Shown: positions 8,894 to 17,363 of the stretch, piece after piece
Numbering within the stretch: the first letter of the stretch is position 1
How the letters are laid out: every line of letters begins with the position of its first letter
Source of the DNA: Gaoshiqia sediminis
Lineage (GTDB): Bacteria; Bacteroidota; Bacteroidia; Bacteroidales; Prolixibacteraceae
NCBI RefSeq assembly: GCF_025907915.1
Contig: NZ_JAPAAF010000002.1
Span: 62,001-126,000 of the forward strand
DNA length: 64,000 nt
Direction of reading: 5' to 3'
Notes under the pieces: generated by a model
Told to the model about the DNA's origin: nothing
The model's input: only the letters and a program-made list of their open reading frames with translations
The model's database searches: none
Made by a program: the position numbers and the translations under genes

Positions 8894-8956
8894 ATTTTTT
8901 TCATTTGTGTTCTCAAGGGTAATGTATCACCGACTCTTTTTGTTGAAATATTTCAA

Positions 8957-9661
8957 CTATTCCACAAATTTATAGCCGATCCCTTTCAGGGTTTTGATGT
9001 GGTCGTTGCCGATTTTCTCGCGCAATTTGCGGATGTGAACGTCGATGGTACGGTCGCCCACCACCACATTGTCGCCCCACACCGAATAGTATATTTCTTC
9101 GCGGGTGAACACCTTTCCGGGTTTCGACACCAGCAGGGAAAGCAATTCGAATTCTTTTCGCGGCAGCACCATCTCTTCGTTGCTCATTTTAATCAGGTAG
9201 CGTTCTTTGTCGATAACCAGGTCGCCAATGGTAACGGTATTGCTGTTTTCTACCGGGGCTGCTGCAGCCGTGCTGCTGCTACCGGTACGTTTTAGTAAGG
9301 CTTTCACCCGGCTGACAAGCACCTTTGGCCGGATCGGCTTGGTGATGTAATCGTCGGCACCGGCTTCAAAACCGGCTATTTGAGAATAATCTTCGCCCCT
9401 TGCCGTGAGAAAGGCGATAATACTTCCCTGTAGAGCCGGGATTTTGCGCATTTCCTCGCAGGCGGCAATGCCATCCATTTCGGGCATCATCACGTCCAGG
9501 ATAATCAGGTGGGGGAGTTTCTTCTCGGCAATTTTGATGGCTTCGGCGCCATTCTGTGCCGTATATACTTTGAAACCTTCTTTTTCGAGATTATAGCTAA
9601 TGAATTCGAGGATATCCACTTCGTCGTCAACCAGCAGGATTTTGTATTTTTCGTCGCTCAT
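8957..9661 (-). CDS. OmpR/PhoB family response regulator
   Basis: A 234-residue two-component regulator. The receiver domain (1-120) has the acidic pair at D12-D13, phospho-acceptor D56 in IILDVMMPEMDG and the conserved lysine in TKPIRPK. A linker rich in S, A and T (about 125-140) leads to a winged-helix DNA-binding domain ending in the GIGYKF signature. It lies downstream of the histidine kinase on the same strand and both are divergent from a phosphate transporter, so PhoB is the likely role. It would act on genes such as the PiT promoter at 10846-10923. Confidence 0.9.
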   Translation of the reverse strand: MSDEKYKILLVDDEVDILEFISYNLEKEGFKVYTAQNGAEAIKIAEKKLPHLIILDVMMPEMDGIAACEEMRKIPALQGSIIAFLTARGEDYSQIAGFEAGADDYITKPIRPKVLVSRVKALLKRTGSSSTAAAAPVENSNTVTIGDLVIDKERYLIKMSNEEMVLPRKEFELLSLLVSKPGKVFTREEIYYSVWGDNVVVGDRTIDVHIRKLREKIGNDHIKTLKGIGYKFVE

Positions 9662-9755
9662 AATGGCACTTGTTAAGAGGTACTAAAGGTATTCCGATTG
9701 TATTAACAAAACATTACAAATTCATTAAAAAAGAATTTCACGAAAATTACCAATT

Positions 9756-10793
9756 TCATTTGGCTTTTTCAAGGGTGAAGGTGAAAGTTGTTCCTTCGTC
9801 AACCACTGATTTAACGTTGATGGTTTGCTTGTGCGCCTCAATGATGTGCTTCACGATGGACAGGCCCAGGCCGGTGCCCCCCTGCTCGCGCGAGCGGGAT
9901 TTGTCAACCCGGTAGAACCGTTCGAACACGCGCGGGAGGTCGTTTTTTTCGATTCCGATCCCATTATCCATCACCTCAATCATGACATTTCCGGCCAAAT
10001 CGTAAAACGACACTTTCACAAAACCTTTTCGTTTGCCGTATTTTATTCCGTTGGCTACCAGGTTGGTCATCACTTCCATGATCCGCTTTTTATCGGCACG
10101 CACCAATACGGGTTTTTCCGGCCGCTCAAAAACCAGTTGAATTTTTCGTTCGTTGGCCATCATCATTTCCATCTCGAACACCTCATCTACCATCTTTACC
10201 AAGTCGAAACTTTCAATGCGCAGCTTCAGTTCGCCCGACTCGAGTTTGGTGATCGATTCCAGATCTTCCACAATGGAAATCATCCGGTCGATGCTTTTTT
10301 CGGTGCGTTTCAGGTAAAGTTTGTTGATTTTCGGGTCATCCAGGCCTCCCTCCAGCAAGGTGAGAATGTACCCCTGGATGTTGAAGATGGGGGTTTTTAG
10401 TTCATGCGAAACGTTTCCCACAAATTCCTTGCGGTAACGCTCCAGGTCTTTCAACCGGGTAATTTCCTGGGTTTGGTTTTTGGCCCACTCTTCTACTTCG
10501 CGGCGAACATCGGCAATTACGTTTCCCTCCTGAGCGGCCTTCTTCCCCTTGGCTTTTTCCTGCACCGGGATTTCGCGGATTACTTTGTAGATGGGCTCGA
10601 TTTTATCGTTAATATATTTCTTAAGTACGAAGACAACGCTTAGGTAAATGAGTAAAAAGAAAATAGCAACAAACAGTAGGTTGATATAAGCCGGGCTTTT
10701 GGAGTAGGTTGACAAAAGGCCGAAAAAGAGATATAAAACGCTGATCATTAGGGCCATGTAAAAGGCCAGTTTTCGTACCGGGTAGGTCTTCAT
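9756..10793 (-). CDS. PhoR-like sensor histidine kinase
   Basis: A 345-residue inner-membrane kinase. Two adjacent hydrophobic helices (about 10-28 and 36-56) are separated by a very short loop, so there is almost no periplasmic sensor, as in PhoR. The HisKA domain has H130 in FVGNVSHELKTP, followed by the N-box (NLVANGIKYG), G1 (DNGIGIE) and G2 (GGTGLGLSIVKHI) of the ATPase domain. The kinase gene comes first and the regulator second, with 94 bases between, the reverse of the usual phoB-phoR order. Confidence 0.9.
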   Translation of the reverse strand: MKTYPVRKLAFYMALMISVLYLFFGLLSTYSKSPAYINLLFVAIFFLLIYLSVVFVLKKYINDKIEPIYKVIREIPVQEKAKGKKAAQEGNVIADVRREVEEWAKNQTQEITRLKDLERYRKEFVGNVSHELKTPIFNIQGYILTLLEGGLDDPKINKLYLKRTEKSIDRMISIVEDLESITKLESGELKLRIESFDLVKMVDEVFEMEMMMANERKIQLVFERPEKPVLVRADKKRIMEVMTNLVANGIKYGKRKGFVKVSFYDLAGNVMIEVMDNGIGIEKNDLPRVFERFYRVDKSRSREQGGTGLGLSIVKHIIEAHKQTINVKSVVDEGTTFTFTLEKAK

Positions 10794-10845
10794 TTCATCA
10801 TAATTTTGTCAGTAAAAATATAACAAAAATCATAGTTCATCCTCA

Positions 10846-10889
10846 TTAACAGTAAATTGATGGTTAGTTAACACTAATTTAATACGCGT
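10846..10889 (+). promoter_or_regulatory. Four 11-bp phased repeats, candidate Pho box
   Basis: Consecutive 11-mers at 10846, 10857, 10868 and 10879 all begin TTRA; the first and third share TTAACAnTAA exactly. PhoB-type regulators bind tandem 11-bp direct repeats, and these end just upstream of the -33 region of the PiT gene, between it and the divergent PhoR/PhoB-like genes. Confidence 0.45.
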
Positions 10890-10915
10890 AGAGTTACAGC
10901 TCTTTACTTAGCGTA

Positions 10916-10923
10916 TATTTTTG
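10916..10923 (+). promoter_or_regulatory. -7 element of the phosphate transporter promoter
   Basis: TATTTTTG fits TAnnTTTG exactly. A TTA rather than TTG lies 19 bases upstream (10894-10896), so the promoter may need an activator. Transcription would start near 10930. Confidence 0.55.
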
Positions 10924-10950
10924 CACGCGTTTATATTCAATCTTAAGTAC

Positions 10951-13203
10951 ATGGAACAATACTACCTTATTCTGGTTGTAGTCTTGTTTGCTCTGGCCAT
11001 TTCTGATCTGGTTGTTGGAGTAAGTAATGACGCTGTCAACTTTTTGAATTCTGCTATCGGATCAAAAGCAGCTCCTAAGTGGATCATTTTTACTGTTGCC
11101 GCCCTTGGTGTGTTGGTTGGCTCTGTTTTTTCGAGTGGCATGATGGAGGTTGCCCGCAAGGGTATTTTTCACCCCGACATGTTTATGTTTTCGGAAATAA
11201 TGATCATCTTTTTGGCGGTGATGATTACCGATGTGATTTTGCTGGACATGTTCAATACATTTGGCTTGCCTACATCTACTACGGTTTCTATTGTTTTTGA
11301 ACTGTTGGGATCGGCCGTTGCCGTATCGTTGGTAAAAATTCAACGGGCAGGCGACAGTATCAGCACTCTTTACAAATACATCAACAGCGAAAAGGCGCTG
11401 GCCATTATCTCCGGTATCCTCATCTCGGTTATTATCGCCTTTGCGGTTGGTGCTATTGTGCAGTACATTTCGCGGTTGGTTTTTTCGTTCCGGCAACACC
11501 GGACGCTCAAATATTACGGCGCAATTTTCGGTGGGCTTTCTATTGCTGCTATGACGTATTTTATGCTGATTAAAGGAGCCAAAGGTGCGACGTTCATGTC
11601 GGATGAACTGGTGGCCTTTTTAATGGATAACATTTTCAATTTGCTGCTAATCAGTTTTATTGGATGGACCATCATTCTGCAATTATTGTATTGGATTTTC
11701 AAGATTGATATTCCTAAAATGATTGTGTTGGTGGGAACGTTTGGTTTGGCTATGGCTTTTGCCGGAAACGACCTGGTCAACTTTATTGGGGTTCCGTTGG
11801 CTGGTTTTCAGTCGTTTACTGCCTGGAGTGCAAGCGGTGGTGTTGGCGCAGATGCCTTTTCTATGGAAATGCTGAAAGGCAAGGTGCCAACCCCGGAGTA
11901 CATGCTGGTAATTGCCGGATTGGTCATGATTATTACGCTTATCACATCCAAAAAGGCGCGGAATGTGGTGGCAACAACGGTTGATCTTTCGCGTCAAAGT
12001 GAAGGCGATGAGCGTTTTGGCTCATCGGTTTTATCGCGGGTAATTGTACGGAAAACGATCCAGGCTAATAAAAATATCCGCAAATTAATTCCCCATCAAC
12101 TGAATGCGGCCATTGACTCGCGGTTTGAACATCCGAAGGCAGCGCCTGCAAAAAAAGGTGAAGAGAAGGCTGCTTTCGATAAAATACGGGCAGCAGTTAA
12201 CCTGATTGTTTCCGGGATATTGATTTCACTGGGTACCTCGCTTAAACTTCCGCTTTCAACAACTTACGTGACCTTTATGGTGGCTATGGGTACTTCGTTG
12301 GCCGACCGCGCCTGGGGCCGCGAAAGTGCTGTTTACCGAATCTCCGGCGTGTTTGCCGTAGTTGGCGGTTGGTTTCTTACTGCCTTGGTTGCCTTTTCTG
12401 TTTCGGCGGTAATTGCCTGGATTATTTCTATTGGAGGCAATTATATGGTTTTTGCCTTCATTGTTCTGGCCATTTTCACCATCGCCCGCACGCACATCAT
12501 CTTAAAGAAAAAGGCGGCCACACGTAAATCGGAAGAGGAAGAAAATATTGTTGAAACCGATGAGGCTGACAAGGTGATCGAGAAAACCAAAAAGCAAGTG
12601 GTAAATGCGGTTTTGACCATCAACAAAGTTTATTCAGTCAGTCTTGAAAGCTTCCTGCGCGAAGACCGGGGCCACCTGAAAGAAGCGCTGGACGCCAAGG
12701 ATTCGTTTAATAAGAAGACCAAAAAGATGAAAAATAAGCTTTCTGAAGTTATTACCACCCTTCAGCAAAGTGATTCGCTCGAGATCGGTCATTTTTATGT
12801 ACAGCTGGTTGATTACCTGCGCGAAGTTTTCCATTCGCTCAACTATTTGGTAGAGCCTATGTACGAGCACCTTGAAAATAATCACCGCCCCTTTGTAGCA
12901 GCCCAGGTGAAAGAATTGAATTCTTTTATTACGGAGACCAATGATTTTGTCAACTTGACACTGCATGTGGTTAAGGAAGAGCGTTTTGAAGAGATCGACA
13001 ATGTAATTCGCCAGCGCGATGAACTGATCGTAAAGTTATCGGCTCTCGAAAAAGCTCAGATTAAACGGATAAAAAACAAAGAAGTTAATACCCGAAACTC
13101 GGTTCTTTTCTTCAATATGATTACCGAAACAAAGAACCTGTTGATGAACTATGTCAATTTGATTAAGGCACAACGCGATTTCTTCTCGCGTGCAAAAAAA
13201 TAG
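10951..13203 (+). CDS. pit: PiT family inorganic phosphate transporter with a C-terminal PhoU-like domain
   Basis: A 750-residue inner-membrane phosphate symporter. The two PHO4 signatures appear as DLVVGVSNDAVNFLNSAIGS near the N terminus and AGNDLVNFIGVPLAG mid-protein, with GLPTSTT and LPLSTTYV repeats in each half. After the last membrane helix (about residue 520) comes a charged helical region of about 220 residues resembling PhoU/DUF47, which is usually a separate regulator gene. The frame is open from a TTG at 10921, but that codon overlaps the -7 element, so I chose the ATG at 10951. Confidence 0.9.
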   Translation: MEQYYLILVVVLFALAISDLVVGVSNDAVNFLNSAIGSKAAPKWIIFTVAALGVLVGSVFSSGMMEVARKGIFHPDMFMFSEIMIIFLAVMITDVILLDMFNTFGLPTSTTVSIVFELLGSAVAVSLVKIQRAGDSISTLYKYINSEKALAIISGILISVIIAFAVGAIVQYISRLVFSFRQHRTLKYYGAIFGGLSIAAMTYFMLIKGAKGATFMSDELVAFLMDNIFNLLLISFIGWTIILQLLYWIFKIDIPKMIVLVGTFGLAMAFAGNDLVNFIGVPLAGFQSFTAWSASGGVGADAFSMEMLKGKVPTPEYMLVIAGLVMIITLITSKKARNVVATTVDLSRQSEGDERFGSSVLSRVIVRKTIQANKNIRKLIPHQLNAAIDSRFEHPKAAPAKKGEEKAAFDKIRAAVNLIVSGILISLGTSLKLPLSTTYVTFMVAMGTSLADRAWGRESAVYRISGVFAVVGGWFLTALVAFSVSAVIAWIISIGGNYMVFAFIVLAIFTIARTHIILKKKAATRKSEEEENIVETDEADKVIEKTKKQVVNAVLTINKVYSVSLESFLREDRGHLKEALDAKDSFNKKTKKMKNKLSEVITTLQQSDSLEIGHFYVQLVDYLREVFHSLNYLVEPMYEHLENNHRPFVAAQVKELNSFITETNDFVNLTLHVVKEERFEEIDNVIRQRDELIVKLSALEKAQIKRIKNKEVNTRNSVLFFNMITETKNLLMNYVNLIKAQRDFFSRAKK

Positions 13204-13226
13204 TGCGACGTTTCATTATTGATCGA

Positions 13227-13272
13227 AAAGCCTGGATAAATGCCTTAAAAACGCCTTTATTCAGGCTTTTTT
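13227..13272 (+). terminator. Terminator after the PiT gene
   Basis: A 14-bp stem with one wobble (aaagcctggataaa with tttattcaggcttt), a 15-base loop and a T run. It may also serve the convergent carboxypeptidase gene. Confidence 0.88.
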
Positions 13273-13313
13273 GTTGAATAACTTTCCCTTAAGAAGGAAT
13301 TGTTCCCAAGGTC

Positions 13314-14216
13314 TCAGGTCTTTCTGATTGAACTTCCCTGACTGGATACATGTAGCTCGTATCCGGCGCCAAAAACAAGGGGTAGGTTGCGGTCGGTGTG
13401 CCCGGCGGGAAAATCGAAACATACCGGGAAATTGTATTCCTTGACGGCATTCAGGATGATTTCTTCAACCGTTTGGCCAAAAGGCGAATCGTTATCTTTC
13501 ATTTCCGTAAAGCCGCCGATAATCATTCCGCTCAAGTTTTGCAACTTGCCGGCCATTCTCAGGCTATGCATAATCCGGTCGAGGTGGTAGAGGTATTCCG
13601 ACAGATCTTCCAAAAACAGGATTTTTCCTCGGGTATCGGGCTCAAAAGGGGTTCCCAGCAAGCTGTAAAAAATGGACAGGTTTCCGCCTGTGACTTGCCC
13701 GGTTGCTTTTCCTGCACGGTTAAGCGGGTGTGCGGGGCAATCAATAGGCTGATTTTTACCCGTTAGAATATCCATCAGTGTGGTGAAGCTTTCGGTCGGT
13801 TGTCCGTCTTTCAGGTAGAAAGCCGGCATGGCCCCGTGAATGCTGCAATAGCCTTTTTGCTGAAAGAGGGCGTGCAGTAAGGTGATATCGCTGAATCCGA
13901 CCAGCCATTTCGGATGGTTGCGAAAGGCTGTAAAAACCAGTTTCTCGGCGATACGGACAGCGCCGTATCCACCGCGTGAGCAAATTATGGCGCGGCAATC
14001 CGGATCATCCAGCGCCTCTTGCAGATCGCCCAATCGTTGCTCATCGGTACCGGCAAACTGAAAATGAGTATCAAAAACATGCTTGCCCAACACGACTTCG
14101 TATCCCTGTTGGCGGAGCAAATCCATGGCAGGAAGTACCTTTTCTTCTTTCACTTTTCCGGCAGGCGAAACAATCCGGATCCGGTTTCCTTCTTTTAAAT
14201 TGGCTGGTTTGAGCAT
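13314..14216 (-). CDS. Muramoyltetrapeptide LD-carboxypeptidase (peptidase S66)
   Basis: A 300-residue cytoplasmic serine peptidase that removes the terminal D-alanine from recycled murein tetrapeptide. S66 features are present: SPAGKV near the N terminus, SRGGYGA, the nucleophile S109 in GFSDIT, the glutamate in FLEDLSE and the histidine in FPAGHT that complete the Ser-Glu-His triad. Length is typical. It is a single gene convergent with the PiT transporter. Confidence 0.92.
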   Translation of the reverse strand: MLKPANLKEGNRIRIVSPAGKVKEEKVLPAMDLLRQQGYEVVLGKHVFDTHFQFAGTDEQRLGDLQEALDDPDCRAIICSRGGYGAVRIAEKLVFTAFRNHPKWLVGFSDITLLHALFQQKGYCSIHGAMPAFYLKDGQPTESFTTLMDILTGKNQPIDCPAHPLNRAGKATGQVTGGNLSIFYSLLGTPFEPDTRGKILFLEDLSEYLYHLDRIMHSLRMAGKLQNLSGMIIGGFTEMKDNDSPFGQTVEEIILNAVKEYNFPVCFDFPAGHTDRNLPLVFGAGYELHVSSQGSSIRKT

Positions 14217-14335
14217 TTCCTGAAATTTTAAGTTGAAGATACAAATCTCTGTTGGATTGTTGGTGAACCAAAAAGAAAGGAATGCGTACTAATCAGCACA
14301 ATGTGCTGAAATTTTAACAATTAGAATTAAAACCG

Positions 14336-14986
14336 ATGAGAAAGAGAATTGGCGTGTTGGGATCGGGTATTGTTGCCCGGGTTTTGGCGAATGGATTTTT
14401 GCAAAATGGGTATGAAGTAATGATGGGTAGCCGCGACCCGAAAAATTTGGAGGATTGGCTGGAACAGGCTGGCGAAAAGGGGTCGGTGGGTAGCTTTGAA
14501 AATGCCGCGCATTTTGGCGACCAGGTGGTGCTCGCGGTCAAGGGCAGTGCGGCGGAGTTCGTACTCGACCTGGCCGGGGCGGCCAACCTGCATGAGAAAA
14601 CCGTGATCGACACGTGCAACCCGATAAGCGAAGAGGCACCAGAAAATGGCGTGCTGCGATATTTTACCAAACCAAATCAGTCGTTGATGGAGCACTTGCA
14701 GACGAAATATTCGCGCATTCACTTTGTAAAAGCATTTAACAGTGTCGGGAATGATTTGATGGTAAACCCGGTTTTCAGGGAAGGCAAACCCACCATGTTT
14801 ATTTGCGGAAATAATGCGCAGGCCAAAGCGGATGTGGAGAAAATCCTGGAGATGTTTGGCTGGGAATGCGAAGATATGGGAGGTGTTCAGTCTGCCCGGG
14901 CGTTGGAGCCGCTGGCTATTTTATGGTGCATCCCGGGCTTTTTACGGCACGAATGGCGGCATGCTTTCAAATTGCTGAAAAAATAG
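14336..14986 (+). CDS. NADP-binding oxidoreductase of the F420-dependent reductase family
   Basis: A 216-residue Rossmann-fold protein. GVLGSGIVARVLANG at the N terminus is the dinucleotide-binding loop, followed by MGSRDP, whose arginine after the second strand suggests NADP. The layout (AFNSVGNDLMVNP, then a C-terminal ALEPLAILWC helix) matches the NADPH-dependent F420 reductase-like family, common in bacteria that lack F420, so the name says little about substrate. No signal peptide. It is convergent with the HU/SPOR gene. Confidence 0.78.
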   Translation: MRKRIGVLGSGIVARVLANGFLQNGYEVMMGSRDPKNLEDWLEQAGEKGSVGSFENAAHFGDQVVLAVKGSAAEFVLDLAGAANLHEKTVIDTCNPISEEAPENGVLRYFTKPNQSLMEHLQTKYSRIHFVKAFNSVGNDLMVNPVFREGKPTMFICGNNAQAKADVEKILEMFGWECEDMGGVQSARALEPLAILWCIPGFLRHEWRHAFKLLKK

Positions 14987-15002
14987 CTTTCGCAGCCGTC
15001 CA

Positions 15003-15029
15003 ACAAAAAACCCCTCGAGTGGAGGGGTT
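15003..15029 (-). terminator. Terminator of the HU/SPOR gene (minus strand)
   Basis: An 8-bp stem (aacccctc with gaggggtt), 5-base loop, followed on the minus strand by a T run. It can also slow plus-strand transcription from the oxidoreductase gene. Confidence 0.8.
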
Positions 15030-15036
15030 GAAGAGT

Positions 15037-15948
15037 TTATTTTTTCACGTAAATCCAAACGCCGGAGCCGGGTGATTTTGTTTTGTATTCGTCGCGGGCG
15101 TTTTTTGCCTCATCAAGCGATGCAAAACTTCCCAGCGAAATGTAATGAAGCCCTTTGATAACACCTAAGTTTTCCGCCTCGTACCCTTTGTTTTTCATTT
15201 GTGCAATGAAGGTATCGGCATTTTCTTCGTTTTTGAAGCTTCCGCCAATCATGAAGTAGTGATGTTCAACTACCTGTTCTTCCTGAATTTGTTCCGCAGC
15301 CATTGCTACCTCTTCTTCAACAACCGGTTTTGAAGGAGTTTGCACGGTCATCATCTCGGTCAGGTTTGCCAGATCGGATTTTAGCAGGTTCTCCTTGTTG
15401 TTTTTCAGTGGCGTAACAGCCAGCGCCAGTAACAGCGGCACGGCAACCAACACTTTCTTCAAAGTTCTGCGTTGAAACATTACCTGTACAGCATCCTGTT
15501 GAAGTTGTGGTACTGATTTTTTTGCTTGGTTGCGGGCAAATAGGGTTTCGTAAGAAAAAGGTGCCAATCCAAAAGCGTCCAGGTTCAGGTTGCTCATCAG
15601 GGCGGGGGTAAAAATCAGGTTTTCCTGATCGTCGTACCGGAGCGATCCGACACCGGAAATGCTGATTTCCTCGCCGTCAGTCAGCCGGTAGCTCAATTCC
15701 TGCACCAGCAAATTCACTTTTTTGCCAGCTGCGATATAATTGATCCCTTCGGCCGAGGCCACGTGGTTGATAAACAGGCCATCGTTAAAATTCAGCTTTT
15801 TATTGAAACTCACGGATTTTGCCGGGGGCGTAAATTGGGCTGAACGCATACCGGCTGGTTTGTAGTTGGTTACAAAGCCACCAAATCCCGGAATGATGAC
15901 ACAATCATTCAGTAATAACAATTCTTTGATGTAGGCTAATAATTCCAC
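15037..15948 (-). CDS. HU-CCDC81 and SPOR domain membrane protein
   Basis: A 303-residue protein. Residues 1-130 hold the two prokaryotic HU-CCDC81 domains (VIIPGFGGFVTNY, then NFNDGLFINHVA and an ISGVGSL stretch). A single membrane helix lies near 165-185 (KKVLVAVPLLLALAVTPL). Residues about 225-303 form a SPOR domain (MIGGSFKNEENAD and LGSFASLDEAKNA), which binds denuded glycan strands of septal peptidoglycan. The order suggests a cytoplasmic HU-like part and a periplasmic SPOR part, linking the nucleoid or cytoplasm to the division site. That link is inference; the domain identities are clear. Confidence 0.85.
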   Translation of the reverse strand: MELLAYIKELLLLNDCVIIPGFGGFVTNYKPAGMRSAQFTPPAKSVSFNKKLNFNDGLFINHVASAEGINYIAAGKKVNLLVQELSYRLTDGEEISISGVGSLRYDDQENLIFTPALMSNLNLDAFGLAPFSYETLFARNQAKKSVPQLQQDAVQVMFQRRTLKKVLVAVPLLLALAVTPLKNNKENLLKSDLANLTEMMTVQTPSKPVVEEEVAMAAEQIQEEQVVEHHYFMIGGSFKNEENADTFIAQMKNKGYEAENLGVIKGLHYISLGSFASLDEAKNARDEYKTKSPGSGVWIYVKK

Positions 15949-16085
15949 GGATGATAGAGTTTACGTCCAAAATTAAAGAAAAATTAATAGGTTGGCAACC
16001 TAAAGTTTTCAACATTTTAACCGAGTTTTTACCGGGATGCTTGTAATATACACGGGCTTAATCCATAAGCCGAAGATATAATTTG

Positions 16086-16093
16086 TAATTTTG
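16086..16093 (+). promoter_or_regulatory. -7 element of the galE promoter
   Basis: TAATTTTG fits TAnnTTTG and lies 20 bases before the galE ATG. No good -33 TTG was found. Confidence 0.45.
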
Positions 16094-16113
16094 GGCAAAA
16101 TACTCAATTACCT

Positions 16114-17142
16114 ATGACTAAAAAAATTCTCGTAACCGGTGGTACCGGTTACATTGGCTCTCACACGGTGGTGGAACTTCAGCAGGCAGGCTACAGCGTT
16201 GTTGTGGTTGACGATCTTTCCAATTCGAGCCTCGATGTGCTGGATAATATTGAACAAATTTCCGGAACACGGCCGGCTTTTGAACAATTCAATCTGGCTG
16301 ATGCGGCTCAAACAGATGACTTTTTCTCCCGGAATCAGGATATCGCTGCCATCATTCATTTTGCAGCCAGCAAAGCGGTGGGCGAGTCGGTGAAAATACC
16401 GTTGCATTATTACCGCAATAACCTGGTGTCGCTGATGAACATCTTGGATGGACAGCTGAAGTACAACATTTCCAACCTGGTTTTTTCGTCGTCGTGCACT
16501 GTCTACGGCCAGCCCGACAAGTTGCCGGTAACCGAAAGCACACCGCGTAAGGATGCCGAGTCGCCTTACGGAAATACCAAGCGGGTAAATGAAGACATCC
16601 TGCAGGATAGCATTAAAGCCTATCCGCAACTGAAGGGGATTGCCCTGCGCTATTTCAACCCGATTGGCGCCCATCCGTCTGCGTTGATTGGCGAGTTGCC
16701 GCTTGGCGTTCCGCAAAACCTGGTGCCCTTTATCACCCAGGCGGCTGCCGGCCTGCGCGAGCAGATCAGCGTGTTTGGCGACGATTACGATACGCCCGAC
16801 GGTTCGGCCATCCGCGATTATATCAACGTGGTGGATTTGGCCAAAGCACATGTGGTGGCCATCGAACGTTTGCTGCAAAACAAAAACAAAGCGGGCTATG
16901 AAGTTTTCAACCTGGGTACCGGAAATGGCTATTCGGTGCTCGAAATCGTACATGGTTTTGAGAAAGCGACCGGCGTTAAACTGAACTACAAAATTGTTGG
17001 GCGCAGAGCCGGCGATATCGTTAAAATCTGGGCCGACACCAGCTATGCCAACAAAGAACTGGGCTGGAAAGCTGAAAAAGGCCTGGAAGAAACCCTGCTT
17101 TCGGCCTGGAACTGGGAAAAACGGGTTCGCGGGATCAATTAG
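16114..17142 (+). CDS. galE: UDP-glucose 4-epimerase
   Basis: A 342-residue short-chain dehydrogenase that interconverts UDP-glucose and UDP-galactose (or the N-acetyl forms). The NAD-binding motif is TGGTGYIGSHT at the N terminus. The serine in SSSCTVYG and the YxxxK pair in YGNTK form the catalytic site, followed by RYFNPIGAHPS. It is a single gene with its own promoter and terminator, as expected of a housekeeping supply of sugar nucleotides for surface glycans. Confidence 0.94.
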   Translation: MTKKILVTGGTGYIGSHTVVELQQAGYSVVVVDDLSNSSLDVLDNIEQISGTRPAFEQFNLADAAQTDDFFSRNQDIAAIIHFAASKAVGESVKIPLHYYRNNLVSLMNILDGQLKYNISNLVFSSSCTVYGQPDKLPVTESTPRKDAESPYGNTKRVNEDILQDSIKAYPQLKGIALRYFNPIGAHPSALIGELPLGVPQNLVPFITQAAAGLREQISVFGDDYDTPDGSAIRDYINVVDLAKAHVVAIERLLQNKNKAGYEVFNLGTGNGYSVLEIVHGFEKATGVKLNYKIVGRRAGDIVKIWADTSYANKELGWKAEKGLEETLLSAWNWEKRVRGIN

Positions 17143-17189
17143 GAGATAGGCATACTTGCAGGAGGATAATCTCCCGAAACTGAATTTGA

Positions 17190-17226
17190 AGGCGGGTTTT
17201 GCAGAAAAGCAGGACCCGCCTTTTTC
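17190..17226 (+). terminator. Terminator after galE
   Basis: An 8-bp perfect stem (aggcgggt with acccgcct), inner gc pairs, then five T residues. Confidence 0.88.
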
Positions 17227-17363
17227 ATAATCACTTGTTGCCTGATGTTGTTTTGGTGTGGATCAAAATGAATTACACCTTCATTTCTGAAAAGAACAAA
17301 GATTACAGCTATCTTTGCGGCGGAGGCTAAAATCAAGTCAGCCTGCCGTTAACGTTTATCCAG

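Noticed and set aside
8942-8957. 16-bp palindrome gttgaaatatttcaac between the permease and response regulator genes
   Set aside because: AT-rich, no clear T tract, overlaps the end of the regulator gene; too weak to call a terminator or operator.
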